Source: Paracoccus sanguinis
GTDB lineage: Bacteria; Pseudomonadota; Alphaproteobacteria; Rhodobacterales; Rhodobacteraceae
Reading direction: 5' to 3'
Length of the DNA: 64,000 nucleotides
Assembly: GCF_900106665.1 (NCBI RefSeq)
Contig: NZ_FNNA01000001.1
Location: 372,001 to 436,000, forward strand
Position numbers and translations under genes: made by a program. Shown here piece after piece: positions 8,721-17,804 of this stretch (its first letter is position 1; the number at the start of each line of letters is the position of its first letter). Below the pieces are notes generated by a model. It was not told the origin of the DNA. It did no database searches and saw nothing but the letters and a program-made list of their open reading frames with translations.

Positions 8721-10012
8721 GCGACACGCTGATCCGCGGCCGGGTGCTCGGCTTTCACGCAGACCCCGAGGAGGTGGCGGACGCCCACCTCTACCTCGAG
8801 GACGGCGCGGTGCTGGTCCGCAACGGGCGCATCGCCGCGGTGGGCGACGGGGCGGCGCTGGCCCGCGCCCATCCGCAGGCGCGCGAGATCGACCACCGCC
8901 CGCACCTGATCCTGCCCGGCTTCATCGACCCGCATATCCACTTTCCACAGGGGCAGGTGGTGGCAAGTTACGCCGCAGCCCTGCTCGACTGGCTGAACGA
9001 CCACACCTTCCCGGCCGAGGCGGCCTTTGCCGATCCGGCCCACGCGGCGCGGATGGCCGAGGCGTTTCTCGACCTGCTGATCGCGCATGGCACGACCACG
9101 GCCTGCGCCTTCGGCTCGGTTCATCCGGGGTCGATCGACGCGCTGTTCGCCGCCGCCGAGGCGCGCGGCATGGCGATGCTGGGCGGCAAGGTGATGATGG
9201 ACCGCAACGCCGCGCCGGCGGTCCACGACACGGCGCAAGCCTCGTATGACGATAGCCGGGCGCTGATCACCCGCTGGGCCGGGCGCGGGCGGCTGACCTA
9301 TGCCATCACGCCGCGCTTCGCGATCACCTCGACCCCCGAACAGCTCGCCGCGGCCGGGGCGCTGGCGGCCGAGTTCCTTGATCTGCCGATTCAGACCCAT
9401 CTGAGCGAGAACCGGGCCGAGATCGACTTTACGCTGAGCCTCTATCCCGAGGCGCGCGACTACCTCGACATCTACGACCGCTTCGGGCTTCTGGGACCGC
9501 GCAGCCTGATGGGCCACGCCATCCACCTGACCCCGCGCGAGATCGCGCGGATGGCCGAGACCCGCACGCGGGCGATCCATTGCCCGACCTCGAACCTGTT
9601 TCTCGGCTCGGGGCTCTTCGACCGCACCGGCCTGCGGGCGGCGGGGATCGTGACCGGGGTGGCGACCGACATCGGCGGCGGCACCTCGTGGTCGATGCTC
9701 AGGACGCTGGACGAGGCCTACAAGGTCAGCCAGCTGCGGGGCGCGCGGCTGAACCCGCTGGCGGCGTTCCACTGGGCGACGCGCGGCAACGCGCTGGCGC
9801 TGGGGATGGCGGACCGGATCGGGACGCTGGCCGAGGGCTCGGACGCCGATCTGGTGGTGCTCGACGCCCGCGCGACGCCGGCCATGCGGCTGAGGGCCGA
9901 GCGGCTGCGGGGGCTCGAGGACGAGCTGTTCCTGCTGCAGACGCTGGGGGACGACCGGGCGGTGGTCGAGACCTACGTCGCCGGCCGCCCGGCCAAGTCG
10001 GCGGCGGCCTGA
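8717..10012 (+). CDS. guaD: Guanine deaminase
   Basis: Zinc amidohydrolase converting guanine to xanthine, which feeds directly into the XdhAB complex encoded just upstream. The 431-residue product has the metal-binding PHIHFPQ motif (His73, His75), the family sequence TFPAEAAFAD, QTHLSEN with a metal-ligand His, a HCPTSNLFLGSGLF segment, and the conserved TDIGGGTSWSM carrying the catalytic Asp. The start at 8717 overlaps the xdhC stop in an ATGA, which fixes it. Last gene of the operon; 167 bp separate it from gdhA. Confidence 0.95.
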   Translation: MSDTLIRGRVLGFHADPEEVADAHLYLEDGAVLVRNGRIAAVGDGAALARAHPQAREIDHRPHLILPGFIDPHIHFPQGQVVASYAAALLDWLNDHTFPAEAAFADPAHAARMAEAFLDLLIAHGTTTACAFGSVHPGSIDALFAAAEARGMAMLGGKVMMDRNAAPAVHDTAQASYDDSRALITRWAGRGRLTYAITPRFAITSTPEQLAAAGALAAEFLDLPIQTHLSENRAEIDFTLSLYPEARDYLDIYDRFGLLGPRSLMGHAIHLTPREIARMAETRTRAIHCPTSNLFLGSGLFDRTGLRAAGIVTGVATDIGGGTSWSMLRTLDEAYKVSQLRGARLNPLAAFHWATRGNALALGMADRIGTLAEGSDADLVVLDARATPAMRLRAERLRGLEDELFLLQTLGDDRAVVETYVAGRPAKSAAA

Positions 10013-10179
10013 CCCCCGCTTCGGCCGGAACGGCGGCGGCGGCGGCGCTTTGCCCGGCGCCGCCCGAAAATCGTGCAGAGCGCCGGGTTTACAAGCGGAA
10101 TCCGGCAGCTAACGTAACGTCCATTCGCCACCTGCGCGCCCCGGACAGCCTCCCGGGCGCCATCACCAAGGGATCCTTC

Positions 10180-11622
10180 ATGAGCGCCGTCCTCACCGCC
10201 CCGCCCGCCGCCTCGTTCCGCGATTCGGTGGACCGGATGTTCACCGAGGCCGCCCAGCTCATGGACCTGCCCCCGGGGCTTGAAGAGAAGATCCGGGTCT
10301 GCAACTCGACCTATGTCGTCCGCTTCGGCGTCCGGCTGCGCGGCGAGATCCACACCTTCACCGGCTACCGGGCCGTCCACTCGGAACATCAGGAGCCGGT
10401 CAAGGGCGGCATCCGCTATGCGCTCAACGTGGACCAGGACGAGGTCGAGGCGCTGGCCGCGCTGATGAGCTACAAATGCGCGCTGGTCGAGCTGCCGTTC
10501 GGCGGCTCAAAGGGCGGGCTGACCATCGACCCGCGCGCCTGGGACGAGGACGAGCTGGAAAAGATCACCCGCCGCTTCACCTATGAGCTGAGCCGGCGGC
10601 GGCTGATCTCGCCCGCGCAGAACGTCCCCGCCCCCGACATGGGGACCGGCGAGCGCGAGATGGCGTGGATGGCCGACGCCTACAAGCGGCTGCACCCCGA
10701 GGACATCGACGCACGCGCCTGCGTCACCGGCAAGCCGATCAGCTTCGGCGGCATCGCCGGGCGGATCGAGGCGACCGGGCGCGGCGTGCAATACGCGCTG
10801 CGCGAGGTGTTCCGCACCCCCTCGGTCCTGACCCGCGCGGGGCTCTCCGGCACGCTCGACGGCAAGCGCATCGTGGTGCAGGGCCTGGGCAACGTGGGCT
10901 TCCACGCGGCGCAGTTCCTGTCGACCGAGGACGGGGCGCGGATCGTCGCGGTGGCCGAGCGCGACGGCGCGGTGATGAACCCCGCAGGGCTCAACATCCT
11001 CGAGCTGCAGGCGCACATGAAATCGACCGGCGGGGTCCGCGACTTCCCCGGCGCGACCTTCGAGCCCGACTCGGCCAAGGCGCTGGAGCTTGACTGCGAC
11101 ATCCTGATCCCCGCGGCGCTCGAGGGGGCGATCCACCGCGGCAACGCCGAGGGCATCCGCGCCCCCCTCATCGTCGAGGCCGCGAACGGCCCGATCACCG
11201 CCGAGGCCGACGCGATCCTGCGCGCCCGCGGCGTAGTCATCGTCCCCGACCTCTACGCCAACGCGGGCGGCGTCACGGTCAGCTATTTCGAGTGGGTCAA
11301 GAACCTCGGCCACATCAGCTTCGGCCGGATGGAGCGCCGGCAGGAGGAGGCCCGCCACCGCATCCTCGTCGAAGAGCTCGAGCGGCTGTCGGCGGACGAG
11401 GGGCTGGGCTGGACGCTCTCCGAGGGGTTCAAGCAGAAATACCTGCGCGGCGCCGACGAGCTTGAGCTGGTGCGCTCGGGGCTCGACGACACGATGCGGG
11501 GGGCGTTGCAGAACATGGTCGCGGTGCTCGAGACGAACGCCAAGGTGCCGGACCTGCGGACTGCGGGCTACATGGTGGCCATCTCGCGCATCGCCGCGAG
11601 CTATCGCGCGCTGGGGCTGTAG
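10180..11622 (+). CDS. gdhA: Glutamate dehydrogenase (Glu/Leu/Phe/Val family)
   Basis: Catalyses reversible oxidative deamination of glutamate to 2-oxoglutarate and ammonium. The 480-residue product has the dimerisation/catalytic domain with GYRAVHSEHQEPVKGGIRY and PFGGSKGGL (substrate and catalytic lysines) and a C-terminal NAD(P)-binding domain with VQGLGNVGFHAAQFL. The ~480-residue length and sequence fit the RocG/GudB-like hexameric enzymes found in Rhodobacterales. The start at 10180 follows AAGGGATCC. It is preceded by a 167-bp gap after guaD and followed 7 bp later by an acetyltransferase, probably co-transcribed. Coenzyme preference cannot be read with confidence. Confidence 0.93.
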   Translation: MSAVLTAPPAASFRDSVDRMFTEAAQLMDLPPGLEEKIRVCNSTYVVRFGVRLRGEIHTFTGYRAVHSEHQEPVKGGIRYALNVDQDEVEALAALMSYKCALVELPFGGSKGGLTIDPRAWDEDELEKITRRFTYELSRRRLISPAQNVPAPDMGTGEREMAWMADAYKRLHPEDIDARACVTGKPISFGGIAGRIEATGRGVQYALREVFRTPSVLTRAGLSGTLDGKRIVVQGLGNVGFHAAQFLSTEDGARIVAVAERDGAVMNPAGLNILELQAHMKSTGGVRDFPGATFEPDSAKALELDCDILIPAALEGAIHRGNAEGIRAPLIVEAANGPITAEADAILRARGVVIVPDLYANAGGVTVSYFEWVKNLGHISFGRMERRQEEARHRILVEELERLSADEGLGWTLSEGFKQKYLRGADELELVRSGLDDTMRGALQNMVAVLETNAKVPDLRTAGYMVAISRIAASYRALGL

Positions 11623-11629
11623 GGCCGGG

Positions 11630-12184
11630 ATGGCGCTCGCAGCAAGCGTGACGATCCGCGAGGCGGGGCCGGCGGATGCCGGGGCGATCGCCGCGATCTA
11701 CAACGACGCGGTGACCGGGACGACGGCGGTCTGGAACCTGACCCCCGTCGATGCCGCCAACCGCGCCGCGTGGATGGAGGGGCGGCAGGCGGCGGGCTAT
11801 CCGGTGCTCGTGGCCACCGGCGCCGGTGGCGCGGTGCTGGGCTACGCGAGCTTCGGCGACTGGCGGGCCTTCGACGGCTACCGCTTTACCGTCGAGCATT
11901 CGGTCTATGTCCGGGCGGACGTGCGCGGCGGCGGCATCGGGGCCGCCCTGCTCACCGCCCTGATCGACCGGGCGCGGGCGCTGGGCAAGCACGTCATGGT
12001 AGCCGGGATCGCCGTCGAGAACACCGGCTCGATCCGCCTGCACGAGCGGATGGGGTTCCGCCAGACCGGGCACCTGCCGCAGGTGGGGGCCAAGTTCGGG
12101 CGCTGGCTCGACCTCGCGTTCCTGCAACTCGAGCTTGACGACCGGCCGGCGCCCGGTCCCGACCCTGCGCCTGACGCGCCCTGA
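11630..12184 (+). CDS. GNAT acetyltransferase of the phosphinothricin/methionine sulfoximine type
   Basis: A 184-residue GNAT enzyme with the order typical of MddA/PAT proteins: IREAGPADAGAIAAIYNDAV at the start, SVYVRADVRGGGIGAALLTAL as the acetyl-CoA-binding motif A, and IAVENTGSIRLHERMGFRQTGHLPQVGAKFGRWLDLAFLQL at the end (given in parts: the GFRQTGHLPQVGAKFG and DLAFLQLEL segments are typical). In characterised relatives the substrates are methionine sulfoximine/sulfone or phosphinothricin; the natural role may be detoxification of oxidised methionine. Only 7 bp after gdhA. A Pro-rich C-terminal tail (residues 172-184) is unlike the family. Exact substrate unknown. Confidence 0.85.
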   Translation: MALAASVTIREAGPADAGAIAAIYNDAVTGTTAVWNLTPVDAANRAAWMEGRQAAGYPVLVATGAGGAVLGYASFGDWRAFDGYRFTVEHSVYVRADVRGGGIGAALLTALIDRARALGKHVMVAGIAVENTGSIRLHERMGFRQTGHLPQVGAKFGRWLDLAFLQLELDDRPAPGPDPAPDAP

Positions 12185-12196
12185 CCGGCCCGAGCC

Positions 12197-12225
12197 TTGC
12201 ACCGGCGCCGCGGGCGGCTTATCTG
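12197..12225 (+). promoter_or_regulatory. Candidate promoter of the thiamine operon
   Basis: TTGCAC (12197-12202), 17 nt, TATCTG (12220-12225) fits a sigma-70 promoter. A start about 7 nt downstream would place the transcript's 5' end directly ahead of the TPP riboswitch. Confidence 0.5.
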
Positions 12226-12235
12226 ACAGGGAACT

Positions 12236-12325
12236 GCTCGTTGGGGCGCCCCGCGCGGGGCTGAGATGTGCCAGGCACAGCACCCATCGAACCTGATCCG
12301 GGTCATGCCGGCGAAGGGAACGGGC
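12236..12325 (+). ncRNA. TPP riboswitch (THI element)
   Basis: The thi-box core is plain: the 5' segment with GGGGCTGAGAT (about 12257-12266) and the 3' segment ACCTGATCCGGGTCATGCCGGCGAAGGGAA split by the usual helices (12291-12320). In known TPP riboswitches these bind thiamine pyrophosphate and shut off expression. It sits 65 bp before thiD, the first gene of the ten-gene thiamine operon. In many high-GC Gram-negatives this class acts on translation initiation; the hairpin at 12370-12384 supports that here. Confidence 0.95.
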
Positions 12326-12329
12326 CACG

Positions 12330-12384
12330 CCGCAGACCTCTCTGCGGTCCATTCCCCCGCACCGGACGACCCCACCTTGGGGGG
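12330..12384 (+). promoter_or_regulatory. Riboswitch expression platform: hairpin plus ribosome-site-masking stem
   Basis: Two stems lie between the TPP aptamer and thiD: CCGCAGA/TCTGCGG with a 4-nt loop (12330-12347), and CCCC-ACCTT-GGGG (12370-12382), whose 3' arm is part of the GGGGGGA Shine-Dalgarno at 12379-12385. There is no U-tract, so occlusion of the ribosome site is more likely than termination. Confidence 0.6.
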
Positions 12385-12389
12385 ACGAC

Positions 12390-13184
12390 ATGGCGATTGC
12401 GCTGACCATCGCGGGGTCGGACAGCGGCGGCGGAGCCGGCATTCAGGCTGACCTGAAAACCTTTTCCACGCTCGGCGTGTACGGTGCCAGCGCACTGACC
12501 GCGGTCACCGCCCAGAACACCCGCGCGGTGACGCGGATCGAGGGCGTGTCGCCGGCGATGATCCGGGCGCAGATCGCGGCGGTGCTGGACGACCTCGACG
12601 TGGCCGCGGTCAAGATCGGGATGCTTGGCACGGCCGAGGCGACCGAGGCGGTGGCCGACGCGCTTAAGGGCTGCGCCGCACCCATCGTCCTCGACCCGGT
12701 GATGATCGCCAAGTCCGGCGACCGGCTGATCGACGCGCCGGCCATCGCGGCGATGATCGACCGGCTTCTGCCGATGGCCACGGTGCTGACCCCGAACCTG
12801 CCCGAGGCGGCGCGGCTTCTGGACCGGATGGTGGCGCAGGACGCGACCGAAACCGCCGCCCAGGGCGAGGCGCTGCGCGCGATGGGGCCGACGTGGGTGC
12901 TGATGAAGGGCGGCCACGCCGAGGGCGACACCCTGACCGACCTGCTCACCGGCCCCGAGCCCCGGCGCTTCGCCGCCCCCCGGATCGCTACCCGCAACAC
13001 CCACGGCACCGGCTGCACGCTTAGCGCCGCCATCGCGGCGGGGCTCGCCCAGGGCCTGAGCGTGCCCGAGGCGGTCGCCCGCGCCCACGGCTGGCTGCAC
13101 CAGGCCATCGTCGCGGCCGACCGGCTGCACGTCGGGTCGGGGCACGGGCCTGTGCATCACTTCCACGCCTGGTGGCCCGCATGA
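12390..13184 (+). CDS. thiD: Hydroxymethylpyrimidine/phosphomethylpyrimidine kinase
   Basis: Phosphorylates HMP and then HMP-P to HMP-PP, the pyrimidine half of thiamine. The 264-residue product has the ThiD start MAIALTIAGSDSGGGAGIQADLKTF (first 20: MAIALTIAGSDSGGGAGIQA), the LDPVMIAKSGD segment, and the anion-hole motif NTHGTGCTLSAAIAAGL near residue 205. The start follows GGGGGGACGAC, a strong ribosome site that can be masked by the riboswitch stem. First gene of the operon; overlaps thiO by 4 bp. The small C-terminal extension is ordinary. Confidence 0.96.
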   Translation: MAIALTIAGSDSGGGAGIQADLKTFSTLGVYGASALTAVTAQNTRAVTRIEGVSPAMIRAQIAAVLDDLDVAAVKIGMLGTAEATEAVADALKGCAAPIVLDPVMIAKSGDRLIDAPAIAAMIDRLLPMATVLTPNLPEAARLLDRMVAQDATETAAQGEALRAMGPTWVLMKGGHAEGDTLTDLLTGPEPRRFAAPRIATRNTHGTGCTLSAAIAAGLAQGLSVPEAVARAHGWLHQAIVAADRLHVGSGHGPVHHFHAWWPA

Positions 13185-14182
13185 GCCGCGCGACGATCCT
13201 CGGCGCCGGGGTCATGGGCCTCTGCGTCGCGACCGAGCTGGCCCGGCGTGGCCATGCGGTGACGGTGGTCGACCCCGCGTCCGGCCCCGGCGGGCACGGC
13301 TGCTCGTGGTGGGCGGGCGGGATGCTCGCCCCCTTCTGCGAATTCGAGAACGCCGAAGAGCCGGTCCTGCGCCACGGCCAGGCCGCCCTCGACTGGTGGG
13401 AGGCGAACGCCGGCGGCGTCACCCGCGCAGGGACGCTGGTGGTGGCGCTGGGGCGCGACCGGCGCGAGCTGGACCGCTTCGCCCGCCGGACCCAGGCCTT
13501 CGACCTGCTCGACCCCGGCGCGATCGGCGCGCTCGAGCCCGACCTCGCCGGGCGGTTCGAGCGGGCGCTGTTCTTCTCGGGCGAGGCGCATCTCGACCCC
13601 CGAGCGGCGCTGGCGGCGCTGGTGGCGGGGCTGGCGGCGCGGGGCATCACCGTCCAGCCGACGCTGCCGGCCGAGCCGGGGCAGATCATCGACTGCCGCG
13701 GGCTCGCCGCGCGTGACATGCTGCCCGACCTGCGCGGGGTGCGGGGCGAGATGCTGGTGCTGCGCTGCCCCGAGATCAGCCTTGCGCGGCCCGTGCGGCT
13801 TCTTCACCCGCGGGTGCCGATCTACCTCGTGCCGCGCGGCGACGGGGTGTTCATGATCGGCGCCACGATGATCGAGAGCGACCGCCGCGGCGTCGTCACC
13901 GCGCGCTCGGTGCTCGAACTGCTGAGCGCGGCCTTTGCGCTGCACCCGGCCTTCGGCGAGGCCGAGATCCTCGAGCTGGGGGCCGATGCGCGCCCGGCCT
14001 TCCCCGACAACCTGCCCCGGATCGGGCGGGCCACCCACCCTGACGGGGGCGAGAGGCTCTACGCCAACGGCCTCTACCGGCACGGCTACCTGCTGGCGCC
14101 CGCGGTCGCGGTGCAGCTGGCCGACCATTTCGAGACGGGCGCACAACCGGAGTTCTGGCATGAAACTGACGATCAACGGTGA
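13181..14182 (+). CDS. thiO: Glycine oxidase ThiO
   Basis: FAD-dependent oxidase making dehydroglycine from glycine, the nitrogen source for the thiazole ring in thiamine synthesis when ThiH is absent. The 333-residue product starts with the dinucleotide-binding ILGAGVMGLCVATELARRG and ends with the D-amino-acid-oxidase-type RLYANGLYRHGYLLAPA segment. The start at 13181 overlaps the thiD stop (ATGA). Its position between thiD and thiSG, with no thiH nearby, supports ThiO rather than a generic DAO. It overlaps thiS by 23 bp. Confidence 0.93.
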   Translation: MSRATILGAGVMGLCVATELARRGHAVTVVDPASGPGGHGCSWWAGGMLAPFCEFENAEEPVLRHGQAALDWWEANAGGVTRAGTLVVALGRDRRELDRFARRTQAFDLLDPGAIGALEPDLAGRFERALFFSGEAHLDPRAALAALVAGLAARGITVQPTLPAEPGQIIDCRGLAARDMLPDLRGVRGEMLVLRCPEISLARPVRLLHPRVPIYLVPRGDGVFMIGATMIESDRRGVVTARSVLELLSAAFALHPAFGEAEILELGADARPAFPDNLPRIGRATHPDGGERLYANGLYRHGYLLAPAVAVQLADHFETGAQPEFWHETDDQR

Positions 14183-14357
14183 GCCGCGCGAGATCGACGC
14201 CGCGACCGTGGCCGAGGCGCTCGCCGCCGAGGGGCTGGCCGAGGCGCGCGTCGCCACCGCGCTGAACGGCGCCTTCGTTCCGGCCGGCGCGCGGGCGGAT
14301 ACGGCGCTGTCGCCCGGCGACGCGCTGGAAATCGTCGCGCCGATGCAGGGGGGCTGA
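14160..14357 (+). CDS. thiS: Sulfur carrier protein ThiS
   Basis: A 65-residue ubiquitin-fold protein whose C-terminal GlyGly (residues 64-65, ending PMQGG) is adenylated by ThiF and converted to a thiocarboxylate that donates sulfur to the thiazole ring. It begins [12 protein letters not shown], as the family does. The gene begins inside the last codons of thiO (23-bp overlap) and thiG starts 1 bp after its stop, so the three are translationally linked. Confidence 0.95.
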   Translation: MKLTINGEPREIDAATVAEALAAEGLAEARVATALNGAFVPAGARADTALSPGDALEIVAPMQGG

Positions 14358-14358
14358 G

Positions 14359-15123
14359 ATGGCGGTTTTCTATGGCACCGAGGTCGCCTCGCCGCTGATG
14401 CTGGGGACCGCGCAATACCCCTCGCCCGCGATCCTGGCCGAGGCGTTCCGCGCCTCGGGCGCCGGGGTCGCCACGGTCAGCCTGCGGCGCGAGGCGGGCG
14501 CGGGGCAGGATTTCCTGCGCCTGGTCGAGGGGCTGGGGGTGCGGCTGCTGCCCAATACCGCCGGCTGCCACACCGCGCGCGAGGCGATTACCACCGCGCA
14601 GATGGCGCGCGAACTTCTGGGCACCGACTGGATCAAGCTCGAGGTGATCGGGCACAGCGACCTGCTCTCCCCCGACGTCTTCGGGCTGGTCGAGGCGGCC
14701 CGCGCGCTCAGCGCCGAGGGGTTCAAGGTGTTTCCCTACTGCACCGAGGACCTGTCGGTCTGCGAGCGGCTGCTCGCCGCGGGCTGCGAGGTGCTGATGC
14801 CCTGGGGCGCGCCGATCGGATCGGGCCTCGGGCTGGCGAACCCGCACGGGCTCAGGGCGCTGCGCGCGGCCTTCCCCGAGGTGCCGCTGGTCGTGGACGC
14901 GGGCATCGGCCTGCCGAGCCACGCGGCGGCCGCGATGGAACTGGGGTTCGACGCGATCCTCCTGAACACCGCCGTGGCCCGCGCCGGCGACCCGGTGGCG
15001 ATGGCCCGCGCGATGGCGCAGGCCGCCGAGGCCGGGCGCGCCGCCCACCGCGCCGACCCCATCGAGCCGCGCGACATGGCCACCCCCTCGACCCCGGTGA
15101 TCGGCAAGGCGTTCCTCGCATGA
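14359..15123 (+). CDS. thiG: Thiazole synthase
   Basis: Condenses deoxyxylulose phosphate, dehydroglycine and ThiS thiocarboxylate into the thiazole phosphate. The 254-residue TIM-barrel protein has the catalytic lysine in [19 protein letters not shown], the phosphate-binding [12 protein letters not shown] and [13 protein letters not shown], and AILLNTAVA. Length agrees with the family (250-260). Starts 1 bp after thiS. It is followed by a 106-bp gap holding a hairpin-forming repeat (15152-15203), the only sizeable gap in the operon. Confidence 0.97.
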   Translation: MAVFYGTEVASPLMLGTAQYPSPAILAEAFRASGAGVATVSLRREAGAGQDFLRLVEGLGVRLLPNTAGCHTAREAITTAQMARELLGTDWIKLEVIGHSDLLSPDVFGLVEAARALSAEGFKVFPYCTEDLSVCERLLAAGCEVLMPWGAPIGSGLGLANPHGLRALRAAFPEVPLVVDAGIGLPSHAAAAMELGFDAILLNTAVARAGDPVAMARAMAQAAEAGRAAHRADPIEPRDMATPSTPVIGKAFLA

Positions 15124-15151
15124 CCGCGCCCCCCGCCCCCCTCTTTCCCCC

Positions 15152-15203
15152 TTTCTTTCCTGCGCAAATATCCCGCGGGGGTGCGGGGGCGCGAAGCCCC
15201 CGC
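15152..15203. repeat. Dispersed intergenic repeat, copy 1 (thiG-thiE gap)
   Basis: TTTCTTTCCTGCGCAAATATCCCGCGGGGGT (in parts: TTTCTTTCCTGCGCAAATAT at 15152, then CCCGCGGGGGT) is followed by a GCGGGGGC/GCCCCCGC stem-loop. It closely matches the elements at 35151-35201 and 61358-61380. It may be a transcription attenuator inside the thiamine operon. Confidence 0.6.
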
Positions 15204-15229
15204 TGCGGCGGCGACGAAAGGACCAGATC

Positions 15230-15895
15230 GTGACCCTGCCCCGGTTCTACCCGATCTTCGACAGCGCCGACTGGGTGGCGCGCGGGCTGGACAGCGGCGC
15301 GCGGCTGATCCAGCTGCGGATCAAGGACGCCGACGAGGCGGCGTTGCGCGCCGAGATCGCCCGCGCCCGCGACATGGCCCGCGCCAAGGGGGCGCTGCTG
15401 GTCGTCAATGATCACTGGCGCCTCGCCATCGACCTCGGCTGCGACTGGCTGCATCTGGGGCAGGAGGATCTGGACGACGCCGACCTGCCCGCGATCCGCC
15501 GCGCCGGGCTGCGGCTCGGCGTCTCGACCCATGACGAAGCCGAGCTGGACCGGGCGCTCGCCACCCGGCCGGACTACGTGGCGCTGGGGCCGGTCTGGCC
15601 CACGATCCTCAAGGCGATGAAATGGGCGCCGCAGGGGCTCGCGCGGGTGACCGCGTGGAAGGCCCGCACGGGCGACGTGCCGCTGGTGGCGATCGGCGGG
15701 CTCACGCCCGAGCGCGGGCGCGCGGCGCTGGCGGCCGGGGCGGACGTCGTCTCGGCGGTGACCGACATCACCCTGAACCCCGACCCCGAGGCGCGGATGC
15801 GCGAATGGCTCGACGCGACCGGCGAGGGCGCGCGGGCGTCCGGCGCCGAGGGGTATCTAGACCAGACAGACAGCGGAGGAGACACCGGCCGATGA
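15230..15895 (+). CDS. thiE: Thiamine-phosphate synthase
   Basis: Joins HMP-PP and thiazole phosphate to thiamine monophosphate. The 221-residue product has the TIM-barrel motifs of Thi[56 protein letters not shown] and VAIGGLTPE. The start is GTG at 15230 with AAAGGA 10 nt upstream. The C-terminal ~20 residues ([14 protein letters not shown]...) extend past the barrel. Overlaps thiF by 4 bp. Confidence 0.95.
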   Translation: MTLPRFYPIFDSADWVARGLDSGARLIQLRIKDADEAALRAEIARARDMARAKGALLVVNDHWRLAIDLGCDWLHLGQEDLDDADLPAIRRAGLRLGVSTHDEAELDRALATRPDYVALGPVWPTILKAMKWAPQGLARVTAWKARTGDVPLVAIGGLTPERGRAALAAGADVVSAVTDITLNPDPEARMREWLDATGEGARASGAEGYLDQTDSGGDTGR

Positions 15896-16860
15896 GCGAC
15901 CGCCACGCCCGCCAGATCGTCCTGCCCGAGGTCGGCGCCGCCGGCCAGGCGCGCATCGCCCGCGCGCATGTGCTGATCGTGGGCGCGGGTGGGCTCGGCT
16001 CGCCCGCGATCATGGCGCTGGCCGGGGCCGGGATCGGGTCGATGACCATCCTCGATCCCGACGTGGTCGAGACAGGGAACCTGCACCGCCAGCCGATCCA
16101 TGCCGGCCGCGTCGGCTGGGGCAAGGCGCAGTCCGCGGCGGCCTTTGTCGCCGCCCTCGACGATGCGGTCGGCGTCAACGCGCGGGCCGAGCGGCTGACG
16201 CCCGCCAATGCGCCGGCGCTGGTGGCCGAGGCGCAGGTGGTGCTCGACTGCGCCGACAGCTTCGCGGTGAGCTATATCCTCTCGGACGCCTGCGCGGCGG
16301 CGGGGGTGCCGCTGATTTCGGCCTCGGCGCTGGGGATGGGCGGCTATGTCGGGGGGTTCTGCGGCGAGGCGCCCTCGCTGCGCGCCGTGTTCCCCGACCT
16401 GCCCGAGCGCGCCGCGACCTGCGCCTCGGCCGGGGTGCTGGGGCCGGTGGTGGCGATGCTCGGCGCGGCGCAGGCGCAGATGGCGCTGGCGGTGATCCTC
16501 GGGCTCGCGCCCTCGCCGCTGGGGCAGCTCGTCACGCTGGGGCCGGGGCTGCGCTTCGGCGGGTTCCGCTTCGACGGAGCGCCGGAGGCGGCGGACCCGC
16601 TGCGCTTCATCGACGCGGCCGACCTCGGGCCGGCGGATTTCGTCGTCGACCTGCGCGGACCGGACGAGGCGCCCGTGCCCGTCTCGCCCGACGCCCTGCG
16701 CGGCACGGCCGACGCGCCCCCCCTGCCGCCCGAGGCGCACGCCGGCCGCACCGTCTATGCCTGCCGCTCGGGCCTCAGGGCCTGGCGCGCCGCCCGCGCC
16801 GCCGCCGCCCGGCGGCCCGGGCTGCCCATCGTCCTCATCGCAACCGGAGATCCTGGATGA
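15892..16860 (+). CDS. thiF: ThiF-like adenylyltransferase with rhodanese-like tail, zinc ligands missing
   Basis: Activates the ThiS C-terminus. The 322-residue product has the ThiF/MoeB/HesA core: [12 protein letters not shown], nucleotide-binding [18 protein letters not shown], the [13 protein letters not shown] loop and [13 protein letters not shown] with the conserved Cys. The usual zinc CXXC (CYRCLFP in relatives) reads SLRAVFP and the second CXXC is also absent, so this looks like a zinc-free variant. The last ~70 residues include VVDLRGPDE and [15 protein letters not shown], a rhodanese active loop with its Cys retained. Start at 15892 overlaps thiE (ATGA). Confidence 0.88.
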   Translation: MSDRHARQIVLPEVGAAGQARIARAHVLIVGAGGLGSPAIMALAGAGIGSMTILDPDVVETGNLHRQPIHAGRVGWGKAQSAAAFVAALDDAVGVNARAERLTPANAPALVAEAQVVLDCADSFAVSYILSDACAAAGVPLISASALGMGGYVGGFCGEAPSLRAVFPDLPERAATCASAGVLGPVVAMLGAAQAQMALAVILGLAPSPLGQLVTLGPGLRFGGFRFDGAPEAADPLRFIDAADLGPADFVVDLRGPDEAPVPVSPDALRGTADAPPLPPEAHAGRTVYACRSGLRAWRAARAAAARRPGLPIVLIATGDPG

Positions 16861-17804
16861 CCCTGACCCGCACCCTCGCCGCCGCCGCCTTCGCGCTGCT
16901 GGCCCAGCCAGCGCTGGCCGCCGACAAGATGACGCTGATGCTGGACTGGTTCATCAACCCCGACCACGCGCCGATCATCCTCGCCCAGGACAAGGGCTTT
17001 TTCGCCGACGCCGGGCTCGAGGTCGAGATCGTGGCCCCCGCCGACCCCGCCGACCCGCCCAAGCTGGTCGCCGCCGGCCGCGCCGATCTGGCGGTGAGCT
17101 ATCAGCCGCAGCTGCATCTGCAGGTCCACGAGGGCCTGCCGCTGGTGCGCGTCGGCACGCTGGTCGGCACGCCGCTCAACTGCCTGATGGTGCGCGAGGA
17201 CGGCCCGGTGAAGACGCTCGCCGACCTCAAGGGGCGCAAGATCGGCTATTCGGTCTCGGGGGTCGAGCAGGCGGTGGTGGCGGCGCTGCTCAAGACCGCG
17301 GGGCTGACGATGGACGACGTCGAGATGGTCAACGTCAACTGGTCGCTCACCCCGGCGCTGATGTCGGGGCAGGTGGACGCCACCATCGGCGCCTATCGCA
17401 ACTTCGAGCTGACGCAGATGCGGATCGCGGGCGGCACCGGCAAGTGCTTCTTCGTCGAGGAGAACGGCCTGCCCGCCTATGACGAGCTGATCTTCGTCGC
17501 CAACCGCGACAAGCTGGACCGCGCGCGGGTGAACCGCTTCCTCGGCGCGGTCGAGCGGGCGACGCAGTTCATGCTGAACCACCCCGACGAGGCGCGCGAG
17601 GTGTTTGCCGCCCACGCCCCCGACCTCAAGGACGAGCTGAACACCAAAGCCTGGGACGACACCTTCGGGCGCTTCGCCATCTCGCCCGCGGCGCTCGACC
17701 ACGGCCGCTACGCGCGGTTCGAGGCGTTCCTGCACGACGCGGGCCTCGTCCCCGATGTGCTGCCGGTCGACCGGCTCGCCGTCGACCCGGGGGCCGCGGA
17801 ATGA
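16857..17804 (+). CDS. thiY: Periplasmic pyrimidine-precursor binding protein (NMT1/THI5-like)
   Basis: Substrate-binding component of an ABC importer. The 315-residue product has a Sec signal peptide (residues 1-20, cleaved after ALA) and the ThiY/NMT1 signature [23 protein letters not shown] (shown in part: [18 protein letters not shown]), then [13 protein letters not shown]. Characterised ThiY binds N-formyl-aminopyrimidine, a thiamine degradation product. Being between thiF and tenA, under a TPP riboswitch, supports transport of HMP or formyl-aminopyrimidine. Overlaps thiF and tenA by 4 bp each. Confidence 0.92.
   Translation: MTLTRTLAAAAFALLAQPALAADKMTLMLDWFINPDHAPIILAQDKGFFADAGLEVEIVAPADPADPPKLVAAGRADLAVSYQPQLHLQVHEGLPLVRVGTLVGTPLNCLMVREDGPVKTLADLKGRKIGYSVSGVEQAVVAALLKTAGLTMDDVEMVNVNWSLTPALMSGQVDATIGAYRNFELTQMRIAGGTGKCFFVEENGLPAYDELIFVANRDKLDRARVNRFLGAVERATQFMLNHPDEAREVFAAHAPDLKDELNTKAWDDTFGRFAISPAALDHGRYARFEAFLHDAGLVPDVLPVDRLAVDPGAAE

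Noticed and set aside
10088..10115. Promoter TTTACA-16-TAACGT before gdhA
   Set aside because: Both hexamers are mediocre and spacing is 16; left out as unsupported.
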